Positions 48,451 to 56,463 of a DNA stretch of 64,000 bases are shown piece by piece (positions within the stretch are counted from its first letter, which is position 1; each line of letters opens with the position of its first letter). Source of the DNA: Halomarina ordinaria (lineage in GTDB: Archaea; Halobacteriota; Halobacteria; Halobacteriales; Haloarculaceae). The notes beneath the pieces were generated by a model, which was not told the origin of the DNA, made no database searches, and saw only the letters and a list, made by a program, of their open reading frames with translations. The stretch lies in the NCBI RefSeq assembly GCF_030553305.1, contig NZ_JARRAH010000001.1, forward strand, positions 1,302,001-1,366,000. The letters run 5' to 3'. A program made the position numbers and the translations under genes.

Positions 48451-49617
48451 ATGTCAGAGGTACGTGTCGCAGGAACTGGGATGACCGACTTCGGTCGGTT
48501 CCCCGAGCGGACCGGGCGTGACCTGTTCGCCGAGGCCGGCCTGGCCGCCCTCGACGACGCAGGCGTCGACCCGGGCGACGTAGAGCACGTGTTCTTCGGG
48601 AACTTCATGGGCGAACTCGCGGAGCACCAGGGCCACATGGGTCCACTGATGGCGGAGGCCGTCGGCGTGAACGCGCCGGCGACGCGCTACGAGGCGGCCT
48701 GCGCGTCGAGCGGCGTCGCCGTCCGCGAGGCCGTCAGGTCCGTCCGTACCGGCGAGTCGGACGTCCTCCTCGTCGGCGGGACCGAACGCATGACGAACAT
48801 GGGGACGGCGGGCGCGACGGAGGGCCTCTCCATCGCGGCCGACGACCTCTACGAGATCCGTGCCGGGATGACGTTCCCCGGCGCCTACGCGCTGATGGCG
48901 CGGGCGTACTTCGAGGAGTTCGGCGGCGACTCGACCGACCTCGCGCACGTCGCCGTGAAGAACCACGAGCACGCCCTGCCGAACGAGCACGCGCAGTTCC
49001 GCTCGGCCATCACCGTCGACCAGGTACTCGACGCGCCGCGCATCGCGGACCCCCTCGGCCTCTACGACTCCTGTCCCATCACGGACGGCGCGAGCGCCGT
49101 CGTCCTCGTCAGCGAGGCGTTCGCCGAGCGCAACGGCCTCGACGCCTCCGTCGCCGTCACGGGGTCGGGCCAGGGCGGCGACAAACTCGCCCTCCAGGAC
49201 CGGGAGTACTTCGCGCGGACGCCGGCGAGTACCGCCGCCGCGGAGGAGGCCTACGCCGACGCCGGCATCACCGCCGACGACGTCGAGGTCGCCGAGGTCC
49301 ACGACTGCTTCACCATCGCCGAGGTGCTCGCCATCGAGTCGCTCGGCCTCTACGACCCCGGCGAGGGGCTGGGCGCGGCCCGCCGGGGCGAGACGACCCG
49401 GCACGGCGACGTCCCGGTGAACCTCTCGGGCGGCCTGAAGGCGAAGGGCCACCCCGTCGGCGCGACGGGCGTCGCACAGCTCGCCTCCATCACGAACCTG
49501 CTCACCGGGACGCACGCACGGTCGCCGGACGTCGGCGACCTGCGCGTCGGCGTGGCGCACAACGCGGGCGGGACGGTCGCCAGCGCGACCGTCCACGTCC
49601 TGGAGGTGGTCGCGTGA
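48451..49617 (+). CDS. Thiolase-family acetyl-CoA acyltransferase
   Basis: A 388-residue SCP2/archaeal-type thiolase. The nucleophile Cys sits in YEAACASSGVAVREA, His in EVHDCFTIAEVL and the C-terminal GLKAKGHPVGATG is the CoA-binding/active-site loop. It condenses or cleaves acetyl units, in beta-oxidation or as the first step of the mevalonate pathway. The next gene encodes a DUF35 protein whose start overlaps this stop, an arrangement known in archaea where the DUF35 protein bridges thiolase and HMG-CoA synthase; the synthase is not in the window. Confidence 0.92.
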   Translation: MSEVRVAGTGMTDFGRFPERTGRDLFAEAGLAALDDAGVDPGDVEHVFFGNFMGELAEHQGHMGPLMAEAVGVNAPATRYEAACASSGVAVREAVRSVRTGESDVLLVGGTERMTNMGTAGATEGLSIAADDLYEIRAGMTFPGAYALMARAYFEEFGGDSTDLAHVAVKNHEHALPNEHAQFRSAITVDQVLDAPRIADPLGLYDSCPITDGASAVVLVSEAFAERNGLDASVAVTGSGQGGDKLALQDREYFARTPASTAAAEEAYADAGITADDVEVAEVHDCFTIAEVLAIESLGLYDPGEGLGAARRGETTRHGDVPVNLSGGLKAKGHPVGATGVAQLASITNLLTGTHARSPDVGDLRVGVAHNAGGTVASATVHVLEVVA

Positions 49618-50030
49618 GCGGAGACGAGCGCGACGGGGAAGCGGGCGGCAGCGAGCGCGTCCGCGACGCCGGGTTCGACGACCTGCTCGACGCCATCGAG
49701 GCGGGCGAGGGGCACTACCTCCGCTGCTCGAACGACCACGGTTCGCTCCCGCCGCGGCGGGTCTGCCCGCACTGCGGCGACCGCGACCTGACGGAGCGCC
49801 CGCTCCCCGACTCGGGGACGGTCAGCACCTACACCGTGGTCGCGGTGCCGACGCCCCAGTTCGCCGACGACGCACCCTACGTGACGGCGGTCGTCGACTT
49901 CGGGACGGTGCGACTGACGGGCGTCGTCGACGCCGACCCCGAGGCGGTCGAGACGGGGATGACGGTCGGCGTCACCGTCGGCACGAGCGAGACGACCGGC
50001 GACCGACTCGTCCGGTTCGTCCCGCGCTGA
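49614..50030 (+). CDS. DUF35 Zn-ribbon/OB-fold protein, thiolase partner
   Basis: A 138-residue protein. The N-terminal rubredoxin-like zinc ribbon uses LRCSND and CPHCGD (with a Cys at the first position), followed by an OB-fold (YTVVAVPTPQFADDAPYVTA, VRLTGVVDADPEAVETGMTV). DUF35 proteins bind acyl-CoA and hold thiolase complexes together. It starts with GTG at 49614, inside the thiolase stop region, so translation is coupled. The first 20 residues are a haloarchaeal acidic extension. Confidence 0.92.
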   Translation: MSGDERDGEAGGSERVRDAGFDDLLDAIEAGEGHYLRCSNDHGSLPPRRVCPHCGDRDLTERPLPDSGTVSTYTVVAVPTPQFADDAPYVTAVVDFGTVRLTGVVDADPEAVETGMTVGVTVGTSETTGDRLVRFVPR

Positions 50031-50032
50031 GT

Positions 50033-50983
50033 CTACTGGACGTTCGCGTACTCGGTCTTCTCCGCGAGTTCACCCCTGACGAGCGCCGCGAACTCGGCGG
50101 GGTGCTCGTAGTGCGGGAGCAGGAGTGTCTCGTCGAAGACGACGAAGCGCGCGTCGGCCTCGTCGGCGAGGTCCTCGCCGCGCTCGACGGGCAGGATGTC
50201 CGCGTCGCGCCCCCAGACGACGGTGACGGGGACGTCGAGGTCGGCGAGCGTCGCCCCGAGGTCCACGTCGGAGTCGAGGAAGCCGCTGACGAACGAGGCG
50301 GGCGCGAAGCGCGCGCCCGGCTGGTGGGTGAGCTGCCAGCGGTAGGCGACCCACTCGTCGTCGGCGTGGGACATGTCGTAGAAGCCGTGGTCGCGCTGGA
50401 AGTAGCGCAGCGAGCGCTCGCTCGCGAGGGCGTTGAACAGCGCCTGCCCGACGAGCGGCGTGCGCAGGAGCGAGCGGACCCACACCCGTCGGCCGGGCAT
50501 CGTCGTCGCGGTGGGACAGACGAGGACGAGTTCGGCGAAGTCGACGTGTTCGGCGGCCTGCGCGGCGTACGCACCCGAGAGCGAGGAGGCGACGACCGTC
50601 GCGTCCTCCGTGACGTCCCCCGCGAAGTCGACCAGGAACGTCTCGTAGAGCGACGCCGAGTACATCAGCGGCGGGCGGTCCGAGAGGCCGAACCCGGGGA
50701 GGTCGGGCGCGACGACGTGGTAGTTCTCGGCGAGCGTGTCGAAGACGGCGGCGAACTCGGCGCTCGACCCGGCGGCGTTGACGCCGTGGACGAGCAGCAG
50801 GTCCGGGTCGTCGGGGTCGCCAGCCTCGGTGTAGGAGACGTCGAACCCGCGCCAGCGGTAGGTCTCGGGCGCGCGCCCGAGCGGCGGGCGGGGCGTCGAC
50901 GCGCGCGATTCGAGCAGTCGGTTCCCGGCCGCGAGGCCGCCGACGGCGGCGACCGCACCGGTCAGGAGCGTTCGAAGTCGCAT
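50033..50983 (-). CDS. Alpha/beta hydrolase
   Basis: A 316-residue hydrolase with an N-terminal hydrophobic helix (residues 6-20, TLLTGAVAAVGGLAAG) that is probably a signal anchor. The oxyanion region is LLVHGVNAAGSS; the nucleophile elbow VVASSLSGAYAA has Ser in S-x-S-x-G rather than the common G-x-S-x-G; the acid is in VVWGRDADILPVERG and the His in LLLPHYEHP. Substrate unknown. ATG at 50983 chosen because upstream codons encode an Arg/Ser-rich stretch. It converges with the DUF35 gene. Confidence 0.88.
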   Translation of the reverse strand: MRLRTLLTGAVAAVGGLAAGNRLLESRASTPRPPLGRAPETYRWRGFDVSYTEAGDPDDPDLLLVHGVNAAGSSAEFAAVFDTLAENYHVVAPDLPGFGLSDRPPLMYSASLYETFLVDFAGDVTEDATVVASSLSGAYAAQAAEHVDFAELVLVCPTATTMPGRRVWVRSLLRTPLVGQALFNALASERSLRYFQRDHGFYDMSHADDEWVAYRWQLTHQPGARFAPASFVSGFLDSDVDLGATLADLDVPVTVVWGRDADILPVERGEDLADEADARFVVFDETLLLPHYEHPAEFAALVRGELAEKTEYANVQ

Positions 50984-51008
50984 GGCGGGGCGTACGCCCG
51001 AGGGCCGC

Positions 51009-52046
51009 TTAATTACTGCCCTCGGCGAGACACTCCGCCAGCGGGTCGACGAGGTCGTCCGCGACGGTGTAGGGGTCGCTCTCGCGCGCGACGACCGCGT
51101 CGACGAACGCCTCCAGCCCACCGCGTCGGTCGATCTCGCGGGCGAGCAGGCGGTTCGTGTCCTCGCGCAGGAGCGTGCGGATCTCCTCGGCGTAGCGCTG
51201 GCGCGCGCGCTCCTCGCGGGTGCCGGACGCCTCGAGGTACTCGACGTGGTCGGCGAGGACCTCGACGAGTTCCGGGACGCCCTCGCCGCTCTTGGCGACC
51301 GTCTCGACGAGTTGGGGCTCCCAGCCGTCCTCCTCCGCGAGGTCGGGTTCGACCACCTGGAGGGCGTCGTCGCCGTGGTGGCCCGTCTCGGTGTAGTCCC
51401 CCCGCGTGTGTATCATCTCGCGGAGTTCCTGGACGGTGCGGTCGGCGCCGGGCATGTCCGCCTTGTTGACGACGAAGACGTCGCCGATTTCGAGGATGCC
51501 GGCCTTCAGCATCTGGATGTCGTCGCCGCTGCCGGGGGGGACGAGGACGGCCACCGTGTCGGCGGCCTTCACGATGTCTATCTCGTTCTGGCCGGCGCCG
51601 ACCGTCTCGACGAGGACGACGTCCTTCCCGAAGGCGTCGAGGGCCTTCACCGCGTCCGCGGTGGCCGTCGAGAGGCCGCCGAGGCTGCCGCGGGCGCTCA
51701 TCGACCGGAAGAACACGTCCATGTCGCCGACGTTCGACGCCATCCGGATGCGGTCGCCGAGGACGGACCCGCCGGTGAACGGCGAGGAGGGGTCGATGGC
51801 GATGACGCCGACGGTCAGCCCTTCGTCGCGGTAGTGTTTGGCGAGTTTGTCGACGAGCGTCGACTTGCCCGCGCCCGGACTGCCGGTGATGCCGACGACG
51901 TCGGCGTCGCCCGTGTGCTCGTGGAGCGCGCTCACGAGGTCGCGGTAGCCCGGCGAGCGGTCCTCTATCTTCGAGATGACCCGGGCGAGCGCGCGGTGCT
52001 CGCCGGCGAGCAGGTCGTCGAGGAGGTCCCGGTTGGCGTCGTTCAT
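51009..52046 (-). CDS. meaB: MeaB-type GTPase of methylmalonyl-CoA mutase
   Basis: A 345-residue G3E-family GTPase that loads and protects coenzyme B12 on methylmalonyl-CoA mutase. P-loop VGITGSPGAGKSTLVDKLAK, switch segments IDPSSPFTGGSVLGDRIRM and VETVGAGQNEIDIVKAADTV, and the guanine motif VNKADMP are complete; a C-terminal helical arm (REERARQRYAEEIRTLL) makes the dimer. It overlaps the B12-binding subunit gene by four bases, so the two are one operon. It belongs to propionate and methylaspartate-cycle metabolism. Confidence 0.95.
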   Translation of the reverse strand: MNDANRDLLDDLLAGEHRALARVISKIEDRSPGYRDLVSALHEHTGDADVVGITGSPGAGKSTLVDKLAKHYRDEGLTVGVIAIDPSSPFTGGSVLGDRIRMASNVGDMDVFFRSMSARGSLGGLSTATADAVKALDAFGKDVVLVETVGAGQNEIDIVKAADTVAVLVPPGSGDDIQMLKAGILEIGDVFVVNKADMPGADRTVQELREMIHTRGDYTETGHHGDDALQVVEPDLAEEDGWEPQLVETVAKSGEGVPELVEVLADHVEYLEASGTREERARQRYAEEIRTLLREDTNRLLAREIDRRGGLEAFVDAVVARESDPYTVADDLVDPLAECLAEGSN

Positions 52047-52462
52047 TCGCGCTCGGGGGCGTTGCGGCGGACGAACTCGACGGTCTCGTCCATCGACGCC
52101 CCGGGACCGAATATCTCCGAGACGCCCGCCTCGCGCAGGGCCGGGCGGTCGTCCTCTGGGATGATGCCGCCGACGATGACCAGCGTATCGGAGAGCGCGC
52201 CGTACTCGTCGAGTCCGTCGAGTATCTTCGGGACGAGCGTGTTGTGCGCTCCCGAGAGGATGGAGATGCCGATGACGTCGACGTCCTCCTGGACGGCCGC
52301 CTGGACGACCTCGTCGGGCGAGCGGTGCAGTCCCGAGTAGATGACTTCGAACCCGGCGTCGCGGAACGCCCGGGCGATGACGTGTGCGCCGCGGTCGTGT
52401 CCGTCGAGGCCGACCTTCGCGACGAGACATCGGATGGTGCGCTGACCCTGGTCGGTACTCAT
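52043..52462 (-). CDS. Methylmalonyl-CoA mutase, cobalamin-binding subunit
   Basis: A 139-residue Rossmann-like B12-binding protein. The motif VAKVGLDGHDRGAHVIARAF with His as lower axial ligand (D-x-H-x-x-G), followed by the SILSGAHNTLVPKIL and VIVGGIIPEDD segments, is diagnostic. It is the separate small subunit of archaeal methylmalonyl-CoA mutase; the catalytic large subunit is not in the window. MeaB follows with a 4-base overlap (ATGA). An A/T patch at 52490-52500 region may be its promoter. Confidence 0.95.
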   Translation of the reverse strand: MSTDQGQRTIRCLVAKVGLDGHDRGAHVIARAFRDAGFEVIYSGLHRSPDEVVQAAVQEDVDVIGISILSGAHNTLVPKILDGLDEYGALSDTLVIVGGIIPEDDRPALREAGVSEIFGPGASMDETVEFVRRNAPERE

Positions 52463-52575
52463 ACGCGGAACAATCGTGAGAATCCGGTTTGACTCTAACG
52501 GTCAGCGCCCCGCCCGCGGGCGGCGCGCTGGCGGGAAAACGAAGCGGCCATACCGACGGCGCCCGAAGGGCCGCC

Positions 52576-53244
52576 ATGGCCACAGCGTCCTCCGAGAACC
52601 CCGTGAAGGCCCACCCGAAGGCCGTCACGGCGGTGCTCTCGGTCGTCGGCTACGCGCTCGTCATCGGCGCGTTCGAGGGACTGGTCCCCATCTTCCCCCC
52701 GCTGTCGGAGGCGACCGTCATCCTGTTCTCCGACCTCATCGCCGTCGTGAACACGATGGCGCTCACCGCCCTCCTCGTCGGCTGGTACTTCATCAGAGCC
52801 GGCGAGGTGCGCCGCCACCGCGCCGCGATGCTCACCGCCTTCTCGCTCATCCTCGTGTTCCTCGTGCTCTACCTCTGGAAGGTCGGCGGGGGCTTCGAGA
52901 AGAGCATCGTCATCGAGGAGGGGCAGTTCCTCGCGTCGTACGCAGGTATCGTCGAACCGCTCTACCTCGCCATGCTCGCGATTCACATCCTCCTGTCGGT
53001 GGTGGCGGTCCCCGTCGTGCTCTACGCCGTCGTCCTCGGCCTCACCCACACCCCGGCGGAACTGCGCGAGACGGCTCACGCCCGCGTCGGCCGGGTCGCC
53101 GTCACGGCGTGGTCGCTCAGCCTCTTCCTCGGCGTGGTCACGTACGTCATGCTCAACCACGTCTACTCGTGGGAGGTGCGCGGCGAGGTCCTCCTCCTGC
53201 TCGCGGCCCCGGCGCGCGGGTGGCTCGACCGCCTTCGCGAGTGA
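52576..53244 (+). CDS. DUF420 membrane protein (CtaM-like)
   Basis: A 222-residue protein with six hydrophobic helices. Conserved polar residues of the DUF420 family appear in the first helices (LSVVGYALVIGAFEGL, LIAVVNTMALTALLVGWYFI) and later His residues lie in HRAAMLTAF and the HILLSVVAVPVVLYAV helix. In Gram-positive bacteria DUF420/CtaM is needed for cytochrome aa3/caa3 oxidase maturation; a similar role is inferred here, supported by the oxidase genes 8-10 kb away. A strong stem-loop follows its stop. Confidence 0.85.
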   Translation: MATASSENPVKAHPKAVTAVLSVVGYALVIGAFEGLVPIFPPLSEATVILFSDLIAVVNTMALTALLVGWYFIRAGEVRRHRAAMLTAFSLILVFLVLYLWKVGGGFEKSIVIEEGQFLASYAGIVEPLYLAMLAIHILLSVVAVPVVLYAVVLGLTHTPAELRETAHARVGRVAVTAWSLSLFLGVVTYVMLNHVYSWEVRGEVLLLLAAPARGWLDRLRE

Positions 53245-53248
53245 GGCG

Positions 53249-53266
53249 GCGCGAGGCTCCTCGCGC
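53249..53266 (+). terminator. Stem-loop after the DUF420 gene
   Basis: GCGCGAGG (53249-53256) pairs with CCTCGCGC (53259-53266), with a minimal loop; the dyad begins five bases after the stop codon. It is a plausible transcript-end hairpin. Confidence 0.45.
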
Positions 53267-53360
53267 GCCCGGTGTGCGTTACGTGGCACACACCCGCACA
53301 CGTTATCCGCGCCGGCGACCTAACCACCGGTAAGTCCGGCGGTCGCCGCCGGCACACCGC

Positions 53361-54398
53361 ATGACCGACCACGACAGCTACGAGGAGTTGTATCGCTCGA
53401 CCATCCCCTCGGTCGTCTCCATCTACCTCGCCGGCGACGGCCGGACGCCGGGCGGGGCGGGGTCGGGGTTCGTCTTCGACGTCGACTCCACCTCCGAGGA
53501 GCGCGAGGGCTACGTCGTCACCAACCACCACGTCGTCGGCACGAACCCGTCGGTGGACGTGCGCTTCAGCGACGGCGACTGGCGCGTCGGCGAGGTCGTC
53601 GGCGCGGACGCCTACACCGACCTCGCCGTCGTCCGCGTCCCGGACCACCCGGAGGACGCCGCCGCGCTCCCGCTGGCGGCGAGCAACCCCGTCCCCGGCA
53701 CGCCCGTCGCCGCCCTCGGCAACCCGATGGGCCTCGACGGGTCGCTCACGACGGGCGTCGTGAGCGGAGCGAGTCGCTCGATGCCCACCCGCGACGGGTT
53801 CGCCATCCCCGACACGGTCCAGACGGACGCGCCCATCAACCCCGGCAACAGCGGCGGGCCGCTCGTCACGACCGACGGAACGGTCGTCGGCGTCAACCGG
53901 GCGCGCGGCGGCGACAACATCGGCTTCGCCGTCAGCGCGGAGGTGGCGGCGCGGGTCGTCCCCGCGCTCGTCGAGGACGGCGAGTACCGCCACTCCTACC
54001 TGAAGGTGCGTACGCTCGACGTCTCCCCGACCGTCGCGGAGGCCAACGGACTGGCGGAGGTGAGAGGGGTCCTCGTCGTGGACGTGGGCGACGGTCCGGG
54101 ACGGGCGGCGCTCCGTGGCGCGACCGGTACCCGGCGCGTTCGCGGCCGGGACGTCCCCGTCGGCGGCGACGTGGTGACGCACATCGACGGCGAGCGCGTC
54201 GACACCCACGAACAGTTGATGCGCTACCTCTTGCTGGAGACCAGACCCGGCGAGACGGTGGCCGTCGACCTGGTGCGCGACGGCCGCGAGCGCCGCGTCG
54301 ACCTCGCGCTCGCCGAGCGCCCGGCGGTCCGTCCCCGACGGGGACGGGGCCGTCGTCGCGGCCGGAGCCGTCGGGGGACCGACGTCCCCATCCGGTGA
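53361..54398 (+). CDS. HtrA/DegP-like serine protease (S1C), no export signal
   Basis: A 345-residue protein. The trypsin-like triad is His57 (TNHHVVG), Asp87 (YTDLAVV) and Ser164 (NPGNSGGPL); a PDZ domain occupies about 205-315 (SPTVAEANGLAEVRGVLVVD, LLLETRPGETVAVDLVRDG). Unlike most HtrA proteins it starts directly with MTDHDSYEELYRSTIPSVV, without signal peptide or membrane anchor, so it would stay in the cytoplasm. The last 20 residues are extremely Arg-rich (ten Arg in 16 residues). It probably degrades or refolds damaged proteins. Confidence 0.9.
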   Translation: MTDHDSYEELYRSTIPSVVSIYLAGDGRTPGGAGSGFVFDVDSTSEEREGYVVTNHHVVGTNPSVDVRFSDGDWRVGEVVGADAYTDLAVVRVPDHPEDAAALPLAASNPVPGTPVAALGNPMGLDGSLTTGVVSGASRSMPTRDGFAIPDTVQTDAPINPGNSGGPLVTTDGTVVGVNRARGGDNIGFAVSAEVAARVVPALVEDGEYRHSYLKVRTLDVSPTVAEANGLAEVRGVLVVDVGDGPGRAALRGATGTRRVRGRDVPVGGDVVTHIDGERVDTHEQLMRYLLLETRPGETVAVDLVRDGRERRVDLALAERPAVRPRRGRGRRRGRSRRGTDVPIR

Positions 54399-54399
54399 G

Positions 54400-55650
54400 T
54401 CAGGGAAACAGGCCCCGGAGTTCGTGGGCCGTGGCGACCCGCCGGAGGGCGATGGTGTAGGCGGCCGTCCGGAGGTCCGGCAGTTCGTCGGCGTGGTAGG
54501 CGGAGACCACCTCGTCGAACGCGCCGGAGAGGCGACGTTCGAGGTCGGCGTTCACTTGCGAGAGCGTCCAGGCGTACTCCTGGGTGTTCTGGACCCACTC
54601 CAGGTAGGAGACGATGACGCCGCCCGCGTTGGCGAGGATGTCGGGCACGACGGGGACGTCGCGCTCGGCGAGGACGTCATCGGCCGCGGTGGTCGTCGGG
54701 CCGTTGGCCGCCTCGACGACGACCGACGCCCGCACGTCGTCGACGTTGTCCGCCGTGATGACGTCCGCGACGGCGGCGGGGATGAGCACGTCCACGTCGA
54801 GTTCGAGCAGGTCCTCGTTGGAGACGAGGTCGCCGCCGTCGTACTCGGCGACGGTCCCGCCGGCCTCGGAGAAGTCGAACAGCGAGAGCACGTCCAGCCC
54901 GTCGGGGTCGTAGCGCGCGCCGGTGACGTCGCTGACCGCGACGACGTTCGCCCCGCGCTCGGCGAGCAGGCGGGCCGCCCAGCTCCCGACGTTGCCGAAC
55001 CCCTGGATGGCGACGGTGGCCTCGGGGAGGTCCTTGTCGAGGTAGTCGAACACCTGCTGGGTGACGATGGCGACGCCCCGGCCCGTCGCCTCGACGCGCC
55101 CCGGCGTCCCGCCCAGCGAGAGGGGTTTGCCCGTGACGACCTGCGGGATGCTGTAGCCCTCGTACATCGAGTAGGTGTCCATCATCCACGCCATCACCTC
55201 CGGGCCGGTGTTCATGTCGGGCGCGGGGACGTCCATGTGCGGGCCGATCATCCGTCGGATGCCCTCCGTGTAGCGCCGGGTCAGTCGGCGCTGTTCGGTC
55301 GTGCTCAGCTCCTTCACCTCGCAGACGACGCCCCCCTTCGCGCCGCCGTAGGGGAGGTCGACGAGCGCCGCCTTCCACGTCATCCACCCCGCGAGCGCCG
55401 TCACCTCGTCCATCGTCACGCTCGGGTGGTAGCGGACGCCGCCCTTGTAGGGACCGCGGGCGCTGTCGAACTGGCAGCGATAGCCCGTGAACACCTCGAC
55501 GGACCCGTCGTCCATCGACACCGGGAGCGTCACCTTCAGCGTCCGCTCGGGGTGTTTCAGCCGCTCGAAGATGCTCGGGTCCACCGCCGCGTACTCCTGG
55601 GCGCGCTCCATCTGCGCCAGCATGTTGTCAAGCGCGTTCGTCTCGACCAT
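54400..55650 (-). CDS. Glutamate dehydrogenase family protein (second copy)
   Basis: A 416-residue Glu/Leu/Phe/Val dehydrogenase, clearly a paralogue of the gene at 36394-37653 but with altered details. It has RGPYKGGVRYHPSVTMDEVT, catalytic Lys105 in LPYGGAKGGVV, MDVPAPDMNTG, the nucleotide loop VAIQGFGNVGSWAARLLAER, and a shorter N terminus. The two may differ in cofactor or direction (biosynthetic versus catabolic), which is inference. It stands on the minus strand between HtrA and the ABC transporter, converging with HtrA. Confidence 0.93.
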   Translation of the reverse strand: MVETNALDNMLAQMERAQEYAAVDPSIFERLKHPERTLKVTLPVSMDDGSVEVFTGYRCQFDSARGPYKGGVRYHPSVTMDEVTALAGWMTWKAALVDLPYGGAKGGVVCEVKELSTTEQRRLTRRYTEGIRRMIGPHMDVPAPDMNTGPEVMAWMMDTYSMYEGYSIPQVVTGKPLSLGGTPGRVEATGRGVAIVTQQVFDYLDKDLPEATVAIQGFGNVGSWAARLLAERGANVVAVSDVTGARYDPDGLDVLSLFDFSEAGGTVAEYDGGDLVSNEDLLELDVDVLIPAAVADVITADNVDDVRASVVVEAANGPTTTAADDVLAERDVPVVPDILANAGGVIVSYLEWVQNTQEYAWTLSQVNADLERRLSGAFDEVVSAYHADELPDLRTAAYTIALRRVATAHELRGLFP

Positions 55651-55704
55651 GCGAGGGCAATACTTGCGGAGGTGATGAAACTAGTGCCGGCAGAGGCGTC
55701 GCGC

Positions 55705-56463
55705 TCAGTCCGTCCGGGGGAGCGCGAGCGCCCCGGCGACGAAGAAGACGGCGGTGAGCGCGGCGAGGACGCCCAGGTCCACGAGCGGGTCACCGCCCCC
55801 GGGGGTGGTGACCGCCCGGACGCCCCGCGAGAAGTACGAGAGCGGCGAGAGCGACAGCGCGGGGACGAACCACTCGGGGAGCATCGACGGCGGGACGAAC
55901 GTCTCCGAGAGGAACAGGAGGGGGATGGCGATGCCGTTGCTCGCGGCGATGACGCCGTCCTGCGAGTCGGCGATGCGTCCGAGCAGCGCCCCGACGCCGC
56001 AGAACAGCGCGACGCCGAGGACGACGAAGGGGACGACGAGCGCGAGGCCCGGTCCGAGCGCGATGTTCGCGCCGGTGACGAGGACGACGAGCGCGAAGAT
56101 GACGAGCGCGGCGACGCCGATGATGCCGACGTTGACGAGCGTGTGCGAGAGCAGCCACTCCGCCCGGGAGAGGGGCGTCGTCGCCAGCTTCTCGAAGCGG
56201 TTGCCCTCGCGGTGGCGCGCCACCTCGCTCCCGACGCGCGACAGCGGCGTGAACAGCACCACCACGGCGAGGTAGCCGGGGAGGTAGTACGCCGGCGGTT
56301 CGGCGAACAGGCCGCCGCCGGTGGGTTGCGTCTGCACCAGCGCGCCGAAGATGAGGATGATGATGACGGGGAAGAAGAACGTGAAGAAGACGGCCGTCCG
56401 TCGCCGGAGGAACGAGCGGGCGGCCGCCGTCGTCTCCGAGCGCACCCGGCGCGTCAGCGTCAC
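55705..56463 (-). CDS. ABC-2 type transporter permease
   Basis: A 252-residue membrane subunit with six helices. RSFLRRRTAVFFTFFFPVII followed by the conserved first-helix region, LVNVGIIGVAALVIFALVVL and the C-terminal ALSLSPLSYFSRGVRAV are typical of ABC-2 permeases such as those of the NatB/NosY group. Its start codon is GTG, in a four-base overlap (GTGA) with the stop of the ATPase gene, so the two proteins are made together. The substrate is unknown; the neighbourhood suggests a link to oxidase or heme/copper biogenesis. Confidence 0.93.
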   Translation of the reverse strand: MTLTRRVRSETTAAARSFLRRRTAVFFTFFFPVIIILIFGALVQTQPTGGGLFAEPPAYYLPGYLAVVVLFTPLSRVGSEVARHREGNRFEKLATTPLSRAEWLLSHTLVNVGIIGVAALVIFALVVLVTGANIALGPGLALVVPFVVLGVALFCGVGALLGRIADSQDGVIAASNGIAIPLLFLSETFVPPSMLPEWFVPALSLSPLSYFSRGVRAVTTPGGGDPLVDLGVLAALTAVFFVAGALALPRTD

